Source: CAMFLJ01 sp965279255
GTDB taxonomy: Bacteria > Actinomycetota > Acidimicrobiia > Acidimicrobiales > Acidimicrobilacustridaceae
Direction of reading: 5' to 3'
Length of the DNA stretch: 64,000 nucleotides
NCBI GenBank assembly: GCA_965279255.1
Contig: OZ257146.1
Span: forward strand, 2,728,001-2,792,000
Shown: piece by piece, positions 1 to 8,354 of the stretch
Numbering within the stretch: position 1 is the first letter of the stretch
Layout of the letters: every line of letters begins with the position of its first letter
Translations under genes and position numbers: made by a program
Notes under the pieces: generated by a model
Told to the model about the DNA's origin: nothing
Seen by the model: only the letters and a program-made list of their open reading frames with translations
Database searches by the model: none

Positions 1-2
1 CG

Positions 3-560
3 AACGTCGCCCGCCACCACCTCGACAAGCTCACCGCCGGCGCCTACCTCGAGGTCTGCGTCGCCCGCGGCGGCACCGGGGCCGGCCGGCCCTCGAAGCG
101 CTACACGGCCACCACCCTGGGCGACCAGCTCGACCTGCCGGTGCGCCACGACGACGTGCTCGTCACCCTGCTCGGCCGGGCCCTCGACCTGCTCCCCCGC
201 GACCAGGCCGAGGCCATGGCCGAAGAGGTGGGCACGGAGTACGGCCGGATGATGGCCCAGAGCCTGGGCGACAGCCCCGACCACCAGCGCTCGTTCCGCT
301 CGGCGCTGCACACGGTGGCCGACGCCCTGACCGCCCACGGCTTCGCCGCCCACGCCGAGAAGAAGAACAACGAGCTGCGCATCGTCTCCGAGCACTGCCC
401 CTTCGGCGACGCCGTGCTCACCAACCCCGTCATCTGCGCCGTCGACCGCGGGATGATGAAGGGGATGATGACCGAGCTCTACGGCGAGGGCGCCACCGTC
501 GCCATGGAGTCGTCGCTTCCCAACGGCGACGACGTCTGCGTCACCGCCCTCGAGGCCTGA
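3..560 (+). CDS. SufR-like / COG2345 winged-helix transcriptional regulator, 5' truncated
   Basis: The reading frame is open from the window edge, so the N-terminus and first helices lie outside. What remains starts inside the helix-turn-helix (NVARHHLDKL, then a GRPSKRY wing typical of this ArsR-like family). The C-terminal part has three spaced cysteines: one in HCPF, one 12 residues later in NPVIC, and one near the end in GDDVC. That is the pattern of the [4Fe-4S]-binding SufR/COG2345 regulators. A cysteine desulfurase lies about 1 kb downstream, which fits iron-sulfur control but does not prove it, because a DUF389 gene on the other strand lies between. Alternative: a generic COG2345 regulator with another ligand. 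Confidence 0.75.
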   Translation, partial: NVARHHLDKLTAGAYLEVCVARGGTGAGRPSKRYTATTLGDQLDLPVRHDDVLVTLLGRALDLLPRDQAEAMAEEVGTEYGRMMAQSLGDSPDHQRSFRSALHTVADALTAHGFAAHAEKKNNELRIVSEHCPFGDAVLTNPVICAVDRGMMKGMMTELYGEGATVAMESSLPNGDDVCVTALEA

Positions 561-566
561 TCCCCC

Positions 567-1517
567 TCAGGGGTCGATCGTCTCGGGCGCTCCCCGCATC
601 TCCATCCGCGACCACAGCCGGCGCTGCACGGCGAGCGTGGCGGTGCCCGACAGCACCAGGCACCCCACGTTGACGAGCAGCTGACGGGCCGAGCCCCACG
701 CCTCGTCGGCGTTGACCAGGGCCACAGCCACGCCGATGTTGGCGGCCGCCGGGATGGTGGTGACCGACACGAGCACGCCGACCAGCGCACCCGCCCGCGC
801 CTCGGTGACGGTGAGCATGCCGGCCACGCCGGCCACCAGGGCCACCACGACCGAGATGAGGTCGGGGCGGCTGATGAACGCGGTGAGACCCCGCTGGGAG
901 AGCTGGAAGTCGGCGGCCACCAGGTCGGTGGCCCGGAACAGGCGGGACAGCACCCAGGCCGCCAGCACGCTGGCGAGCAGGCCGAGGGCCAGGGTGGCGG
1001 CCGCCCGGGCCAGCCGGGCGGGCCGGAACTTCACGAACGCCACGCACATGGCCGCCACCGGGCCGAAGTCGGGGCCGATCACCATCGCCCCGACGATGAG
1101 CACCGGGCTGTCGACGATGATGCCGCAGGCGGCGATCATCGACGCCAGGGCCATGAACACGAAGAACGACGGCGTCGGGGTGGCGTCGTCGCGGGCCTGG
1201 GCCTCCACCTGCTCCCACACCATCGCGTCGCCGGGGAGGCCCGGCGCCGCCGCCTCGGCGCGCATGGCGGCATCGGAGATCGAGGTGTCGACGGGGTTGA
1301 TGGTGATCGAGCCGTCACGGTGCACGTCGAGCGAGCGCAGGAAGTCGATGACCCGGTCCGCGGCCTCCCGGGCCACGTCGGCGGTCACCAGGTCGCCTGC
1401 GGGCTGGATCGCGGCGGCGCGGTCCAACGTGACCAGGGCGACGGCCGGGTCGGCGCAGAGCCGGGACACGACGGCGTCGGTCCGGTCCGGGGGGACGATG
1501 AGTCGGACGTGGATCAC
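567..1517 (-). CDS. DUF389 family membrane protein
   Basis: A 316-residue protein. The first ~100 residues are soluble and ferredoxin-like (IHVRLIVPPDRTDAV). The rest has about six hydrophobic segments, including the family hallmark IIVDSPVLIVGAMVIGPDFG around residues 155-175. This matches the DUF389 (TIGR00341) architecture; the function of the family is not established. The GTG start at 1517 is preceded by GGAGG at good spacing. The gene converges on the SufR-like gene with only 6 bases between stops, and is divergent from the cysteine desulfurase across 65 bases. Confidence 0.85.
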   Translation of the reverse strand: MIHVRLIVPPDRTDAVVSRLCADPAVALVTLDRAAAIQPAGDLVTADVAREAADRVIDFLRSLDVHRDGSITINPVDTSISDAAMRAEAAAPGLPGDAMVWEQVEAQARDDATPTPSFFVFMALASMIAACGIIVDSPVLIVGAMVIGPDFGPVAAMCVAFVKFRPARLARAAATLALGLLASVLAAWVLSRLFRATDLVAADFQLSQRGLTAFISRPDLISVVVALVAGVAGMLTVTEARAGALVGVLVSVTTIPAAANIGVAVALVNADEAWGSARQLLVNVGCLVLSGTATLAVQRRLWSRMEMRGAPETIDP

Positions 1518-1535
1518 GGTGACCTCCGGGCGCCG

Positions 1536-1541
1536 ATGGTA
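1536..1541 (-). promoter_or_regulatory. -10 element (TACCAT) for the DUF389 gene
   Basis: TACCAT reads on the minus strand about 18 bases upstream of the GTG at 1517. This would leave a short leader containing the GGAGG site. It shares the 65-base divergent region with the cysteine desulfurase promoter. Confidence 0.35.
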
Positions 1542-1569
1542 CGGCGCACGCCGACGGCCGGACGCTCCC

Positions 1570-1575
1570 TAGGCT
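1570..1575 (+). promoter_or_regulatory. -10 element (TAGGCT), leaderless-type promoter of the cysteine desulfurase
   Basis: TAGGCT ends 7 bases before the GTG at 1583, and no Shine-Dalgarno fits between. The spacing puts the transcription start at or next to the start codon. Confidence 0.45.
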
Positions 1576-1582
1576 GACCGCC

Positions 1583-2749
1583 GTGCCCCGCCACCTGCTC
1601 GACCACGCGTCGACGTCACCGCCCCGACCCGAGGCCGTCGCCGCGATGGTGTCGTGGCTCACCATCTCGGGCGAGGGCGAGACGGGGGACCCGGGCCGCA
1701 TCCACGCCGAGGGCATGCGGTCACGCGTCGCCCTCGAGCAAGCCCGCGAACAGGTGGCCACCCTGCTGGGGGCGCGCTCTCGCGAGGTCGTCTTCACCAG
1801 CGGGGCCACCGAGTCGATCACCGCCGCCACGTGGGGCGCGGTACGCCGTGCCGTCGACGCCGGCCGCGCCCCCCACGTCGTGCTCGCCGCGGTCGAGCAC
1901 TCCGCCGTGCGCCAGTCGTCGACCACGTTCGCGGCGGCCTTCGGCGGCTCGGTCACGGTGGTCGGGGTCGACGGGGTGGGCCGGGTCGACCCGGCCGAGC
2001 TGCTCGCCGCGGTCACCCCCGACACCGCGCTCGTGCACCTCCAGTGGGGCAACCACGAGGTCGGCACCGTCCAGCCCGTCGCCGAGGTGGTGGCCGCCTG
2101 CCGCGAGATGGGCGTGCTGGTGCACGTCGACGCCGCCCAGGCCGCCGGGCGGGTGGCGACCGACCTCGGCGCCCTCGGCGCCGACCTCGTGTCGGTGAGC
2201 GGTCACAAGTTCGGCGGCCCGGCGGGCACCGGGGTGCTCTACGTGCGGCGCGGCCTGCGCATCGAGCCGCTGCTGCTCGGCGGCGACCAGGAGCGGGCCC
2301 GGCGGGCCGGCATGGAGAACATGCCGGCACTGGTCGGCCTGGGGGCCGCGGCCGAGGCGCTGACCGCAGGGGCGCTCGTCGACGAGGAGGCCTCCAACCG
2401 CGCACTGAGCGCCCGTCTGGTCGACGGCCTCACCGCGGTCGAGGGCGTGCACCTGCTCGGCGACCCCGACCCGGCCGGCCGGCTCCCCCACCTCGTGTGC
2501 CTGGCCGTCGACGGTGTCGAGCCCCAGGGGGTGCTCCTCGGCCTCGACCAGCGCGGCGTGGCGGCCCACTCCGGCAGCGCCTGCGCCTCGGAGGGGCTCG
2601 AGCCCTCGCCGGTGCTCGAGGCCATGGGCGTCGACGCCCACCGCTCGCTGCGCCTCTCGGTCGGGTGGAGCACCGGGCCCGACGACGTCGAGGCGGCGAT
2701 CAGCGCCCTGCCCGAGGTCGTCACCCGGTTGCGTTCGTTGGCCGGCTGA
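1583..2749 (+). CDS. Cysteine desulfurase (NifS/IscS-type, class V aminotransferase fold)
   Basis: A 388-residue PLP enzyme that would release sulfur from cysteine as an enzyme-bound persulfide for Fe-S clusters or tRNA thiolation. Visible landmarks: the N-terminal LDHASTSPPRPEA (family: LDNxATTP), the SGATES phosphate-binding loop, HVDAAQAAG with the PLP-contacting Asp, SGHKFGGPAG with the Schiff-base lysine, and HSGSACAS with the catalytic cysteine on its mobile loop. The GTG start is set by the promoter spacing. The SufR-like regulator at the left edge may control it. No isc/suf scaffold or mnmA gene is in view, so the sulfur acceptor is unknown. Confidence 0.92.
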   Translation: MPRHLLDHASTSPPRPEAVAAMVSWLTISGEGETGDPGRIHAEGMRSRVALEQAREQVATLLGARSREVVFTSGATESITAATWGAVRRAVDAGRAPHVVLAAVEHSAVRQSSTTFAAAFGGSVTVVGVDGVGRVDPAELLAAVTPDTALVHLQWGNHEVGTVQPVAEVVAACREMGVLVHVDAAQAAGRVATDLGALGADLVSVSGHKFGGPAGTGVLYVRRGLRIEPLLLGGDQERARRAGMENMPALVGLGAAAEALTAGALVDEEASNRALSARLVDGLTAVEGVHLLGDPDPAGRLPHLVCLAVDGVEPQGVLLGLDQRGVAAHSGSACASEGLEPSPVLEAMGVDAHRSLRLSVGWSTGPDDVEAAISALPEVVTRLRSLAG

Positions 2750-2813
2750 GGCGGTCTCCCGCCCCAGCCGGCATACGACCTCCGGCCCACCCGAGCCCGG
2801 GGTCGCGGGTGTC

Positions 2814-2839
2814 GGCACCGCGGTCGCTGCGGCGGTGCC
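2814..2839 (+). terminator. Putative stem-loop terminator after the cysteine desulfurase
   Basis: GGCACCGC (2814-2821) pairs perfectly with GCGGTGCC (2832-2839) across a 10-base loop, 65 bases after the stop codon. There is no U-tract, as is usual in very GC-rich actinobacteria. Confidence 0.45.
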
Positions 2840-2863
2840 GAGTCGCTCGGGTCCCTGAGTATC

Positions 2864-2928
2864 GGTCGACCACGGCCGTGACCTTGAGTGAGATCTCGGA
2901 CATGCCCGACCACGTTCAGTGGTCGACC
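2864..2928. repeat. Perfect 10-bp inverted repeat in the promoter region of the SixA-like gene
   Basis: GGTCGACCAC (2864-2873) and GTGGTCGACC (2919-2928) are exact reverse complements, and each contains the palindrome GGTCGACC. They lie 84-148 bases upstream of the next start codon. This could be a pair of operator sites or a long-range hairpin; no regulator can be assigned. Confidence 0.4.
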
Positions 2929-2999
2929 GGCGGCGTCGAACGTGACCGATGTCCTGGCATCCACCCCGTCGGGGTGACCCGTGACGCCGGGAGGTTGAG

Positions 3000-3005
3000 T
3001 ACCGT
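3000..3005 (+). promoter_or_regulatory. -10 element (TACCGT), leaderless-type promoter of the SixA-like gene
   Basis: TACCGT ends 6 bases before the GTG at 3012. The only purine-rich stretch (GGGAGG, about 2989) is too far upstream to act as a ribosome-binding site. Confidence 0.45.
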
Positions 3006-3011
3006 CCGTCC

Positions 3012-3473
3012 GTGACCATCTTCCTGGTGCGCCACGCCCACGCCGGCAAGCGGTCGGAGTGGGAGGGCGACGACAAGACCCGCCCCATCTCGGCCCGCGG
3101 CGTCGTCCAGACCGAGGCCGTCACGAGCCTCCTGGCCCGCCGTCCCGTGACGCGGGTCGTCTCGAGCCCCTATGTGCGGTGCGTGCAGACCGTGGAGCCC
3201 CTGGCCGCGGCCGCGGGTCTGAGCGTCGAGGTCGACGAGCGCCTCGCCGAGGGCGCCGACCTCGATGCGGCCTTCGACCTGCTGGTCGAGCTCGACGGCG
3301 TCCACGGCGTCGCGTGCACCCACGGCGACCTCATCCCGCCCCTGCTGCGGCGGCTGGTGGCGATGGGCATGGCCGTCGACGGGCCCCTGCTCGACCAGAA
3401 GGGCTCGGTGTGGGTCATCCACCTGAAGAACGGCGTGCCCACCAAGGGCCGCTACGTCCCACCCGGCGCCTGA
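3012..3473 (+). CDS. SixA-like histidine phosphatase
   Basis: A 153-residue protein of the histidine phosphatase (phosphoglycerate-mutase-like) superfamily, close to the length of SixA. It shows the catalytic RHA motif in LVRHAHAGKR at residues 5-14 (RHG in the consensus), the second conserved arginine in VVSSPYVRCVQT, and the second catalytic histidine in ACTHGDLI. SixA dephosphorylates histidine phosphotransfer domains, but the substrate here cannot be told. The gene stands alone between a plus-strand desulfurase and the convergent ccm operon. Confidence 0.85.
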   Translation: MTIFLVRHAHAGKRSEWEGDDKTRPISARGVVQTEAVTSLLARRPVTRVVSSPYVRCVQTVEPLAAAAGLSVEVDERLAEGADLDAAFDLLVELDGVHGVACTHGDLIPPLLRRLVAMGMAVDGPLLDQKGSVWVIHLKNGVPTKGRYVPPGA

Positions 3474-3508
3474 CGGCTCAGGGAGGCGTCGCCAGTCGGC
3501 TCAGGGAG
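3474..3508. repeat. 12-bp direct repeat CGGCTCAGGGAG at a convergent gene junction
   Basis: Copies at 3474-3485 and 3497-3508 lie between the SixA-like stop and the CcmI-like stop; the second copy contains that stop codon. Probably a chance or local duplication, with no visible function. Confidence 0.3.
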
Positions 3509-4469
3509 CGGTGGTGGTGGTCGACCCGGTGAGGCCGGCCTGCACCCTCGCCCTCAGGTCGTCGACCGTCGAGACCATGAACGACGGGATCTGCGAGGTG
3601 TCGATCGCGTCGAGGTCGCTCTGGGCGCTGGTGAACTGACCGAGGTTCGTCAACAGGACGGCCCGGAAGACCCGGGCGTCGGCATAGGTCGGGTCGACGG
3701 TGACCGCCTCGTCGAGACCGGCCATCGACTGCTGGTTGAGCTGGATGGCCTGGTCCGACGTGCCGTCGCCGGCGATGTTGTGCAGCACCCACGCCCGGTA
3801 GGTGATGGCCTCGACGTTGGTCGGCGACTGCTCGAGCGCGTCGGTGTAGAGCTTGATCGCCTGCTGGTAGAAGTCGAGCGCCGCGGTGGTGTCGCCCTCC
3901 TGCAACGCGGCCCGGGCCTGGCCGGTGGCCTGCTGGGCCTGGAGCACGAGGTTGGCGCTGTCCTGGCGGGCGTCGCCGGAGAGGCCCTGCCCAGGGGCGC
4001 GGGTGCCGGCGTCACGGAACACGAACCAGCCGACGCCGAGGGCGAGCACCCCGACGATCACCAGCACGCCGGCGGTGCGGCCCCACGAGCGGGACGAGCC
4101 GACGGAGGCGGCCAGCTCGCGGCGGTCGTCGATGGCCCGCAGCACCCGGGCGGCCCGGGCGGTGTAGTCGTCCTTCAGCTCGGCGTAGTCGGTGTCGTCG
4201 ACGTCGCCGGCGTCGTGCTCCCGCTCGAGGTCGTCGAGTGAGCGGAGGAGGAAGTCGCGCTCCTCCTCGAGGGCGGCCAGCGCGTCCGGGTCGAGCTGGC
4301 GACGGGTGGCGTTGGCGCCCTTCGCCGACTTCGTGGACGGGCCCGACGCCTTCGCGGTGCCGGCGCCGCCCGAGGCCCTGCCGGAGCCGGAGCCCTTGGC
4401 CGGGGTCGAGCCGGCGCGGGCGGCCTTGCGGGCCGCGCTGCCGCGGCCCGGGGTGTCGGCGTCGCTCAC
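3501..4469 (-). CDS. ccmI: CcmI-like TPR membrane protein of cytochrome c maturation
   Basis: About 322 residues when read from the GTG at 4469, which overlaps the ccmH stop as GTGA. A basic Ala/Ser/Gly/Lys-rich N-terminus is followed by an acidic helical segment (LEEERDFLLRSLDDLEREHDAGD) like the CcmI N-terminal region, one transmembrane helix (VLVIVGVLALGVGWFVF), then TPR-like helices (ALDFYQQAIKLYTDALEQSP; YADARVFRAVLLTNLGQF). In system I, CcmI holds apocytochrome c for the CcmF/H heme lyase. The open frame extends further upstream, but that part is Arg/Gly/Pro-rich shadow sequence inside ccmH. It is the last gene of the operon. Confidence 0.75.
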   Translation of the reverse strand: MSDADTPGRGSAARKAARAGSTPAKGSGSGRASGGAGTAKASGPSTKSAKGANATRRQLDPDALAALEEERDFLLRSLDDLEREHDAGDVDDTDYAELKDDYTARAARVLRAIDDRRELAASVGSSRSWGRTAGVLVIVGVLALGVGWFVFRDAGTRAPGQGLSGDARQDSANLVLQAQQATGQARAALQEGDTTAALDFYQQAIKLYTDALEQSPTNVEAITYRAWVLHNIAGDGTSDQAIQLNQQSMAGLDEAVTVDPTYADARVFRAVLLTNLGQFTSAQSDLDAIDTSQIPSFMVSTVDDLRARVQAGLTGSTTTTAP

Positions 4470-5035
4470 CGCGACGAGCCCTCGCCGTAGGGGTCGTCGT
4501 CGGCGACGTCCTGCTCGTGCTCGCGCTCGAGGGCCTCGGCGACGAGCGCCTTGTCGGCCTCCGACGCGTGGGCCGAGGCCTCCTGACCCCAGCGGCGGAA
4601 CACGATGACGAGGAAGCCGATGGCCACGGCCAGGGCCACGACCGGCAGCACCCACACCAGCGCGTTGATGCCCGACGCCGACGGGGTGAGCAGGATGGCC
4701 TCGCCGTAGCGGCCGGCGTAGTACTCGCGTATCTGCTGGTCGGTCTGGCCCGACTGGATGCGCTCGGCGACATCGATGCGGATGGCCTGCGACGCCGGCG
4801 CGTTGGACTCGGCCACCGACTCACCCGAGCAGGTCGGGCACTTGATGGTGCGGGCGATGGCGGCGACGCGGTCCTGGGCGGTGGGCGCGGAGAGGCTGCC
4901 GAACACCGCGACCGACAGCGCGCCGACCACGACCACGAGCAGCAGCACCCACGGCAGCCAGCGCCGCACCGGCGAGCCCTTGGCGAACGCCGACGGGGGC
5001 GCGCTGGCGCCCTCGGGTGTGGCGGTGTCGGTCAC
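4466..5035 (-). CDS. ccmH: Cytochrome c biogenesis protein CcmH
   Basis: About 189 residues from the GTG at 5035, which sits 5 bases after the upstream stop. It has a first transmembrane segment (LPWVLLLVVVVGAL, about 27-45), the redox motif CPTC at residues 66-69 in the position of the family LRCxxC, the conserved IRIDVAERIQSGQTDQQI block, and a second transmembrane segment near 120-140. CcmH keeps the apocytochrome CxxCH thiols reduced for heme ligation. It is coupled to the ccmI-like gene by a GTGA overlap. Confidence 0.88.
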   Translation of the reverse strand: MTDTATPEGASAPPSAFAKGSPVRRWLPWVLLLVVVVGALSVAVFGSLSAPTAQDRVAAIARTIKCPTCSGESVAESNAPASQAIRIDVAERIQSGQTDQQIREYYAGRYGEAILLTPSASGINALVWVLPVVALAVAIGFLVIVFRRWGQEASAHASEADKALVAEALEREHEQDVADDDPYGEGSSR

Positions 5036-5039
5036 GGGC

Positions 5040-5645
5040 TCAGGCCCCTTCGGCGACGGCCATGCCGCCGGCACGCTCGATGATCTGGTCGAGCTCGGCG
5101 GCGGTGACACCTTCGAGCCGGCCGATGACGAGCCCGCTGGGGGCGACGATGTAGGTCTCGGGCACACCGGTGACGCCGTAGTCGAGGGCGATGCCCCCGG
5201 TATCGGAGGCCACGACCGGCCAGTCGCCGCCCTGCTGGGCGAAGAACTCGCGGATGGCGTCGGGCTGGTCGCTGAACGCGACGCTCACCACCTGGACGGG
5301 ATCGTCGGCGTGCTCCTGAGCGAACTTCACCAGCTCGGGGTGCTCGAGACGGCAGGGGCCGCACCACGTGGCGAAGAAGTTGACCAACACCCATTCGCCC
5401 CGGTGGGCCGACAGGTTGAACGGCTGCCCGCTGATGGTGTCGCCGCTGAAGGCCGGTGCGGCCTGGTTCACGATCTTGCTGGAGAGCGGCTCGTTGGTGC
5501 CCCGGGTGGCCAGCAGGGCGATGAGCCCGACCAGCAGCACGCCGACCACGATGGCGGCGTTGCGGGCGGTGTGGCGAGGGCGGACGGGGCCACCGGTGGA
5601 GCCTGTCGTGCCACCGGAGGGTTGGGTGTCGTCGGTGACGCTCAT
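5040..5645 (-). CDS. ccmG: Membrane-anchored thioredoxin-like protein (CcmG/ResA/TlpA type)
   Basis: A 201-residue protein with one N-terminal transmembrane anchor (AAIVVGVLLVGLIALL, about 30-46) and an extracytoplasmic thioredoxin fold. It carries WCGPC at residues 94-98, the cis-proline region GVTGVPETYIV, and the CcmG/ResA-type GEWVLVNFFATWC strand. It would pass electrons to CcmH and apocytochrome c. Its ATG overlaps the ccmF stop (ATGA), so the pair is translationally coupled. Confidence 0.9.
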   Translation of the reverse strand: MSVTDDTQPSGGTTGSTGGPVRPRHTARNAAIVVGVLLVGLIALLATRGTNEPLSSKIVNQAAPAFSGDTISGQPFNLSAHRGEWVLVNFFATWCGPCRLEHPELVKFAQEHADDPVQVVSVAFSDQPDAIREFFAQQGGDWPVVASDTGGIALDYGVTGVPETYIVAPSGLVIGRLEGVTAAELDQIIERAGGMAVAEGA

Positions 5646-7666
5646 GCGGGGACTTCCTCCGCGTCGCGGGGCTCGGGGTCGGCGTCGCGGTGGGGATCGA
5701 GATCGGGGGGCGAGGAGCCCGACCGGGAGCCCGGCAACGGGGCCGACACGGGGTCGATGGGGTTGCGGCGTCGACCCGGGAAGACGGCGAGCAGCGTGCC
5801 GAGGGCCATCACCGCACCGCCGATCCAGAGCCAGATCACCAGCGGCTGGATCGTGACACGAAGGGTGATCGTGTTGTTGTCGCCCTCGGGCACCTTGATG
5901 AGCGAGAGGGCGACGTCGTCACGGAGCGTGGAGCGCACCGAGGGCGTGCCGATGGTCTGCGAGCCATTGGTGAACTGGTTGAGCGACGGGCCCCAGGGGC
6001 CGGTGCCGTCGATGCGGATGAGCGCCTGGTTGACGATCTTGGCGTCCTCCTGCTTCACCTGCTGGCCCTCGTAGGTGAGGGTGTGGCCGGCGAACTCGGC
6101 GCTCTCGCCGGGGGCGAGGGTGAACTCGGCCTGGCGCACGAAGCTGCCGCTGGCGGCCACCGCCACGGCGATGATGACCACGCCGATGTGCACGACCATG
6201 CCGCCGTTGGCCCGGCCGATGAAGCCCCGCCAGCCCTGGCGGCGGGTGGCCAGCACGATCTGGCGACCGGCCGAACCGGCGGCGAAGCCACCGAGGCCGA
6301 AGGCGACGACGGGAGCCAGGCCACGCGCACCGAGCAGCACGCCGAGCACCATCGAGGCGGCACCGATCCACGCCGGCCAGATCAGCCGGTGCCGCAGGAG
6401 CTCACCGCTGGCCTTGCGCCACGGCAGCACCGGAGCCACCGCCATGAGGAACAGCAGCGTGAGGCTGAGCGGGATGGTCATGCGGTTGAAGTAGGGCGTG
6501 CCGACCGAGATGCGGTCGTCGTTCAGGGCCTCGATGATCAGCGGGAAGATCGTGCCCACGAGGATGACGAAGGCGAACGCGCCGAACAGCACGTTGTTGG
6601 CCAGGAAGGCGCCCTCACGCGAGATCGGCGAGTCGATGCGCCCGGGCGAGCGCAGGCGATCGCCGCGCCAGCCGATGAGCACCACCGTGGTGAGCACGAT
6701 CAGCGAGAAGAAGACGATCAGCGCGGGACCGATCGCCGACTCGGTGAACGCGTGCACCGATTCGAGCACCCCCGAGCGGGTGATGAACGTGCCGAGGATG
6801 GTGAGCGCGAACGTGGCGCACAGCAACGAGATGTTCCAGACGCGGAGCATCCCGCGCCGCTCCTGCACCATCACCGAGTGGATGTAGGCGGTGCCGGTGA
6901 GCCACGGCATGAACGACGCGTTCTCGACGGGGTCCCAGGCCCAGTAGCCACCCCAGCCGAGCACCTCGTAGCTCCACCAGGCGCCGAGCACGATGCCGAC
7001 GGTGAGGAAGCCCCAGGCGATGAGCGTCCAGCGCCGGGTGGCGAGCAGCCAGCCCTCGCCGACGCGCCCGGTGACGAGAGCGGCGATGGCGAAGGCGAAC
7101 GGCACGGTGAAACCGACGTAGCCGAGGTAGAGCATCGGCGGGTGGAACGCCATCAGCGGATGGTTCTGCAGCAGCGGGTTGGGGCCCGGGCCGTCGTAGC
7201 CGGGGGGCGGCACGACGCTCTTGAACGGGTTGGCCGGCCCGGCCAACAGGTAGAAGAAGAAGGCCGCCACCACGAGCATGGTGAGGATCGCCCAACCGAC
7301 GAGCGGATCCTCGAGCCGCTTGCGGAACTTGATGACGACGGCCACCAGGTAGCCACCGAGGATCGTTCCCCACAGGATGATCGAGCCCTCGAGCGCACCC
7401 CAGAGGGTGGCGAAGTTGTAGAGCGCCGGCGTCTTCGACGACCCGTTCGTGTAGACGTACTTGACCGTGAAGTCGCGGGTGATGAGCGCCCGCTCCATGG
7501 CCACGAAGGCGAGGATGCCTCCGAGGAACACGAGGGCGGCGTACCAGCGCGACAGGCGCACCAGCTCGGGCTTCTTCTTCACCAGGCCGTAGGCGATGGT
7601 GATGATGCCGAGGGCGGCGGCGACCAGCCCGAGGGTGACCCCGGCGCGGCCGAGGGCGACGTTCAC
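5642..7666 (-). CDS. ccmF: Heme lyase subunit CcmF
   Basis: A 674-residue polytopic membrane protein of normal CcmF length. The heme-handling tryptophan-rich signature GWGGYWAWDPVENASFMPWL is intact, as is the LWGALEGSIILWG block near residue 90. A large soluble loop near the C-terminus (residues about 510-610) precedes the last transmembrane helix and a Pro/Arg-rich tail. CcmF takes heme from CcmE and, with CcmH, attaches it to apocytochrome c. It overlaps both neighbours by 4 bases. Confidence 0.95.
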   Translation of the reverse strand: MNVALGRAGVTLGLVAAALGIITIAYGLVKKKPELVRLSRWYAALVFLGGILAFVAMERALITRDFTVKYVYTNGSSKTPALYNFATLWGALEGSIILWGTILGGYLVAVVIKFRKRLEDPLVGWAILTMLVVAAFFFYLLAGPANPFKSVVPPPGYDGPGPNPLLQNHPLMAFHPPMLYLGYVGFTVPFAFAIAALVTGRVGEGWLLATRRWTLIAWGFLTVGIVLGAWWSYEVLGWGGYWAWDPVENASFMPWLTGTAYIHSVMVQERRGMLRVWNISLLCATFALTILGTFITRSGVLESVHAFTESAIGPALIVFFSLIVLTTVVLIGWRGDRLRSPGRIDSPISREGAFLANNVLFGAFAFVILVGTIFPLIIEALNDDRISVGTPYFNRMTIPLSLTLLFLMAVAPVLPWRKASGELLRHRLIWPAWIGAASMVLGVLLGARGLAPVVAFGLGGFAAGSAGRQIVLATRRQGWRGFIGRANGGMVVHIGVVIIAVAVAASGSFVRQAEFTLAPGESAEFAGHTLTYEGQQVKQEDAKIVNQALIRIDGTGPWGPSLNQFTNGSQTIGTPSVRSTLRDDVALSLIKVPEGDNNTITLRVTIQPLVIWLWIGGAVMALGTLLAVFPGRRRNPIDPVSAPLPGSRSGSSPPDLDPHRDADPEPRDAEEVPA

Positions 7667-8226
7667 GGCGTGGTGGCGCCGGCGGGCGTGGGGTCGGTGG
7701 CGGTGGAGCTCACCGGCACCTGGCCACCCTGCTCGGCCTCCTTGATGCGCTCCTCGTTCTTGCTCTCGTAGACCTCGGAGTGCTTCACGATCATGAGGTC
7801 GGAGTCGAAGGCGTCGGAACCGGGCTCGAAGCGGCCCTCGAGCAGCACGGCCTCGTTGGCCTTGAACATCTCGGGCGGGTCACCGACGTGCTGCACGGGG
7901 ATCTCGACGCCGTTGAACGTGACCATGAACGACACGCCCTGGGCGGTGCGGTCGATGGTGCCGTCGACGACGGTGCCCTGGAGGCGGAAGCGCTTCTCGC
8001 CGAGGGAGTCGCGCTGGGCGACCGCCTCGTCGACGTTGCGGTAGAAGGTCGTGGCCCCGCCGAGGGCGTTGACCAGCACGAAGCCGAGGCCGAGCACCAC
8101 GACCACGATCAGGGCGATGGCGGGCAGGCGGCCCTTCTTGGGCTTGCGGGGTGCGGTGGCGACGGAGCCGTCGCCGGAGCCGAGGGTGTCGCCGTCGCCG
8201 GGACCGGTGCGTGGGGTCAGCTCCAT
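7663..8226 (-). CDS. ccmE: Heme chaperone CcmE
   Basis: A 187-residue protein with a Lys/Arg-rich cytoplasmic start, one transmembrane helix (AIALIVVVVLGLGFVLV, about 37-53) and an OB-fold periplasmic domain. The covalent heme-binding histidine is present in VKHSEVYES (His149, with Tyr153 in the H-x3-Y arrangement), so this is the His-type CcmE, not the Cys-type variant. The C-terminal tail is Ser/Thr/Pro-rich. The start overlaps the ccmD stop by about 10 bases. Confidence 0.93.
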   Translation of the reverse strand: MELTPRTGPGDGDTLGSGDGSVATAPRKPKKGRLPAIALIVVVVLGLGFVLVNALGGATTFYRNVDEAVAQRDSLGEKRFRLQGTVVDGTIDRTAQGVSFMVTFNGVEIPVQHVGDPPEMFKANEAVLLEGRFEPGSDAFDSDLMIVKHSEVYESKNEERIKEAEQGGQVPVSSTATDPTPAGATTP

Positions 8227-8354
8227 CGACGGCGCTCCGGCGGGACCTGCTTGGAGAGCGAGCGGCCGCGCACGATGGTGACCGCGGCGTAGGCGGCGAA
8301 CGCCCCGATCACGATCATCCAGGCGACGATGACGTAGGGCCAGGTGCCGGTCAC
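8217..8354 (-). CDS. ccmD: CcmD-like small membrane protein (45 residues)
   Basis: A short frame lying exactly between ccmC and ccmE. The GTG at 8354 overlaps the ccmC stop (GTGA) and the TGA ends inside the ccmE start region. The product has one transmembrane helix (YVIVAWMIVIGAFAAYAAVTI) followed by a basic tail (RGRSLSKQVPPERRRWS). This is the size and topology of CcmD, which releases holo-CcmE from the CcmABC complex. The identification rests on position and topology. Confidence 0.8.
   Translation of the reverse strand: MTGTWPYVIVAWMIVIGAFAAYAAVTIVRGRSLSKQVPPERRRWS

Noticed and set aside
559..578. Possible hairpin at the SufR-like / DUF389 junction
   Set aside because: Only four GC pairs around a tiny loop; too weak to call a terminator.
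7663..8226. Cys-type CcmE variant
   Set aside because: The key residue reads His (VKHSEVY), so it is the ordinary His type.
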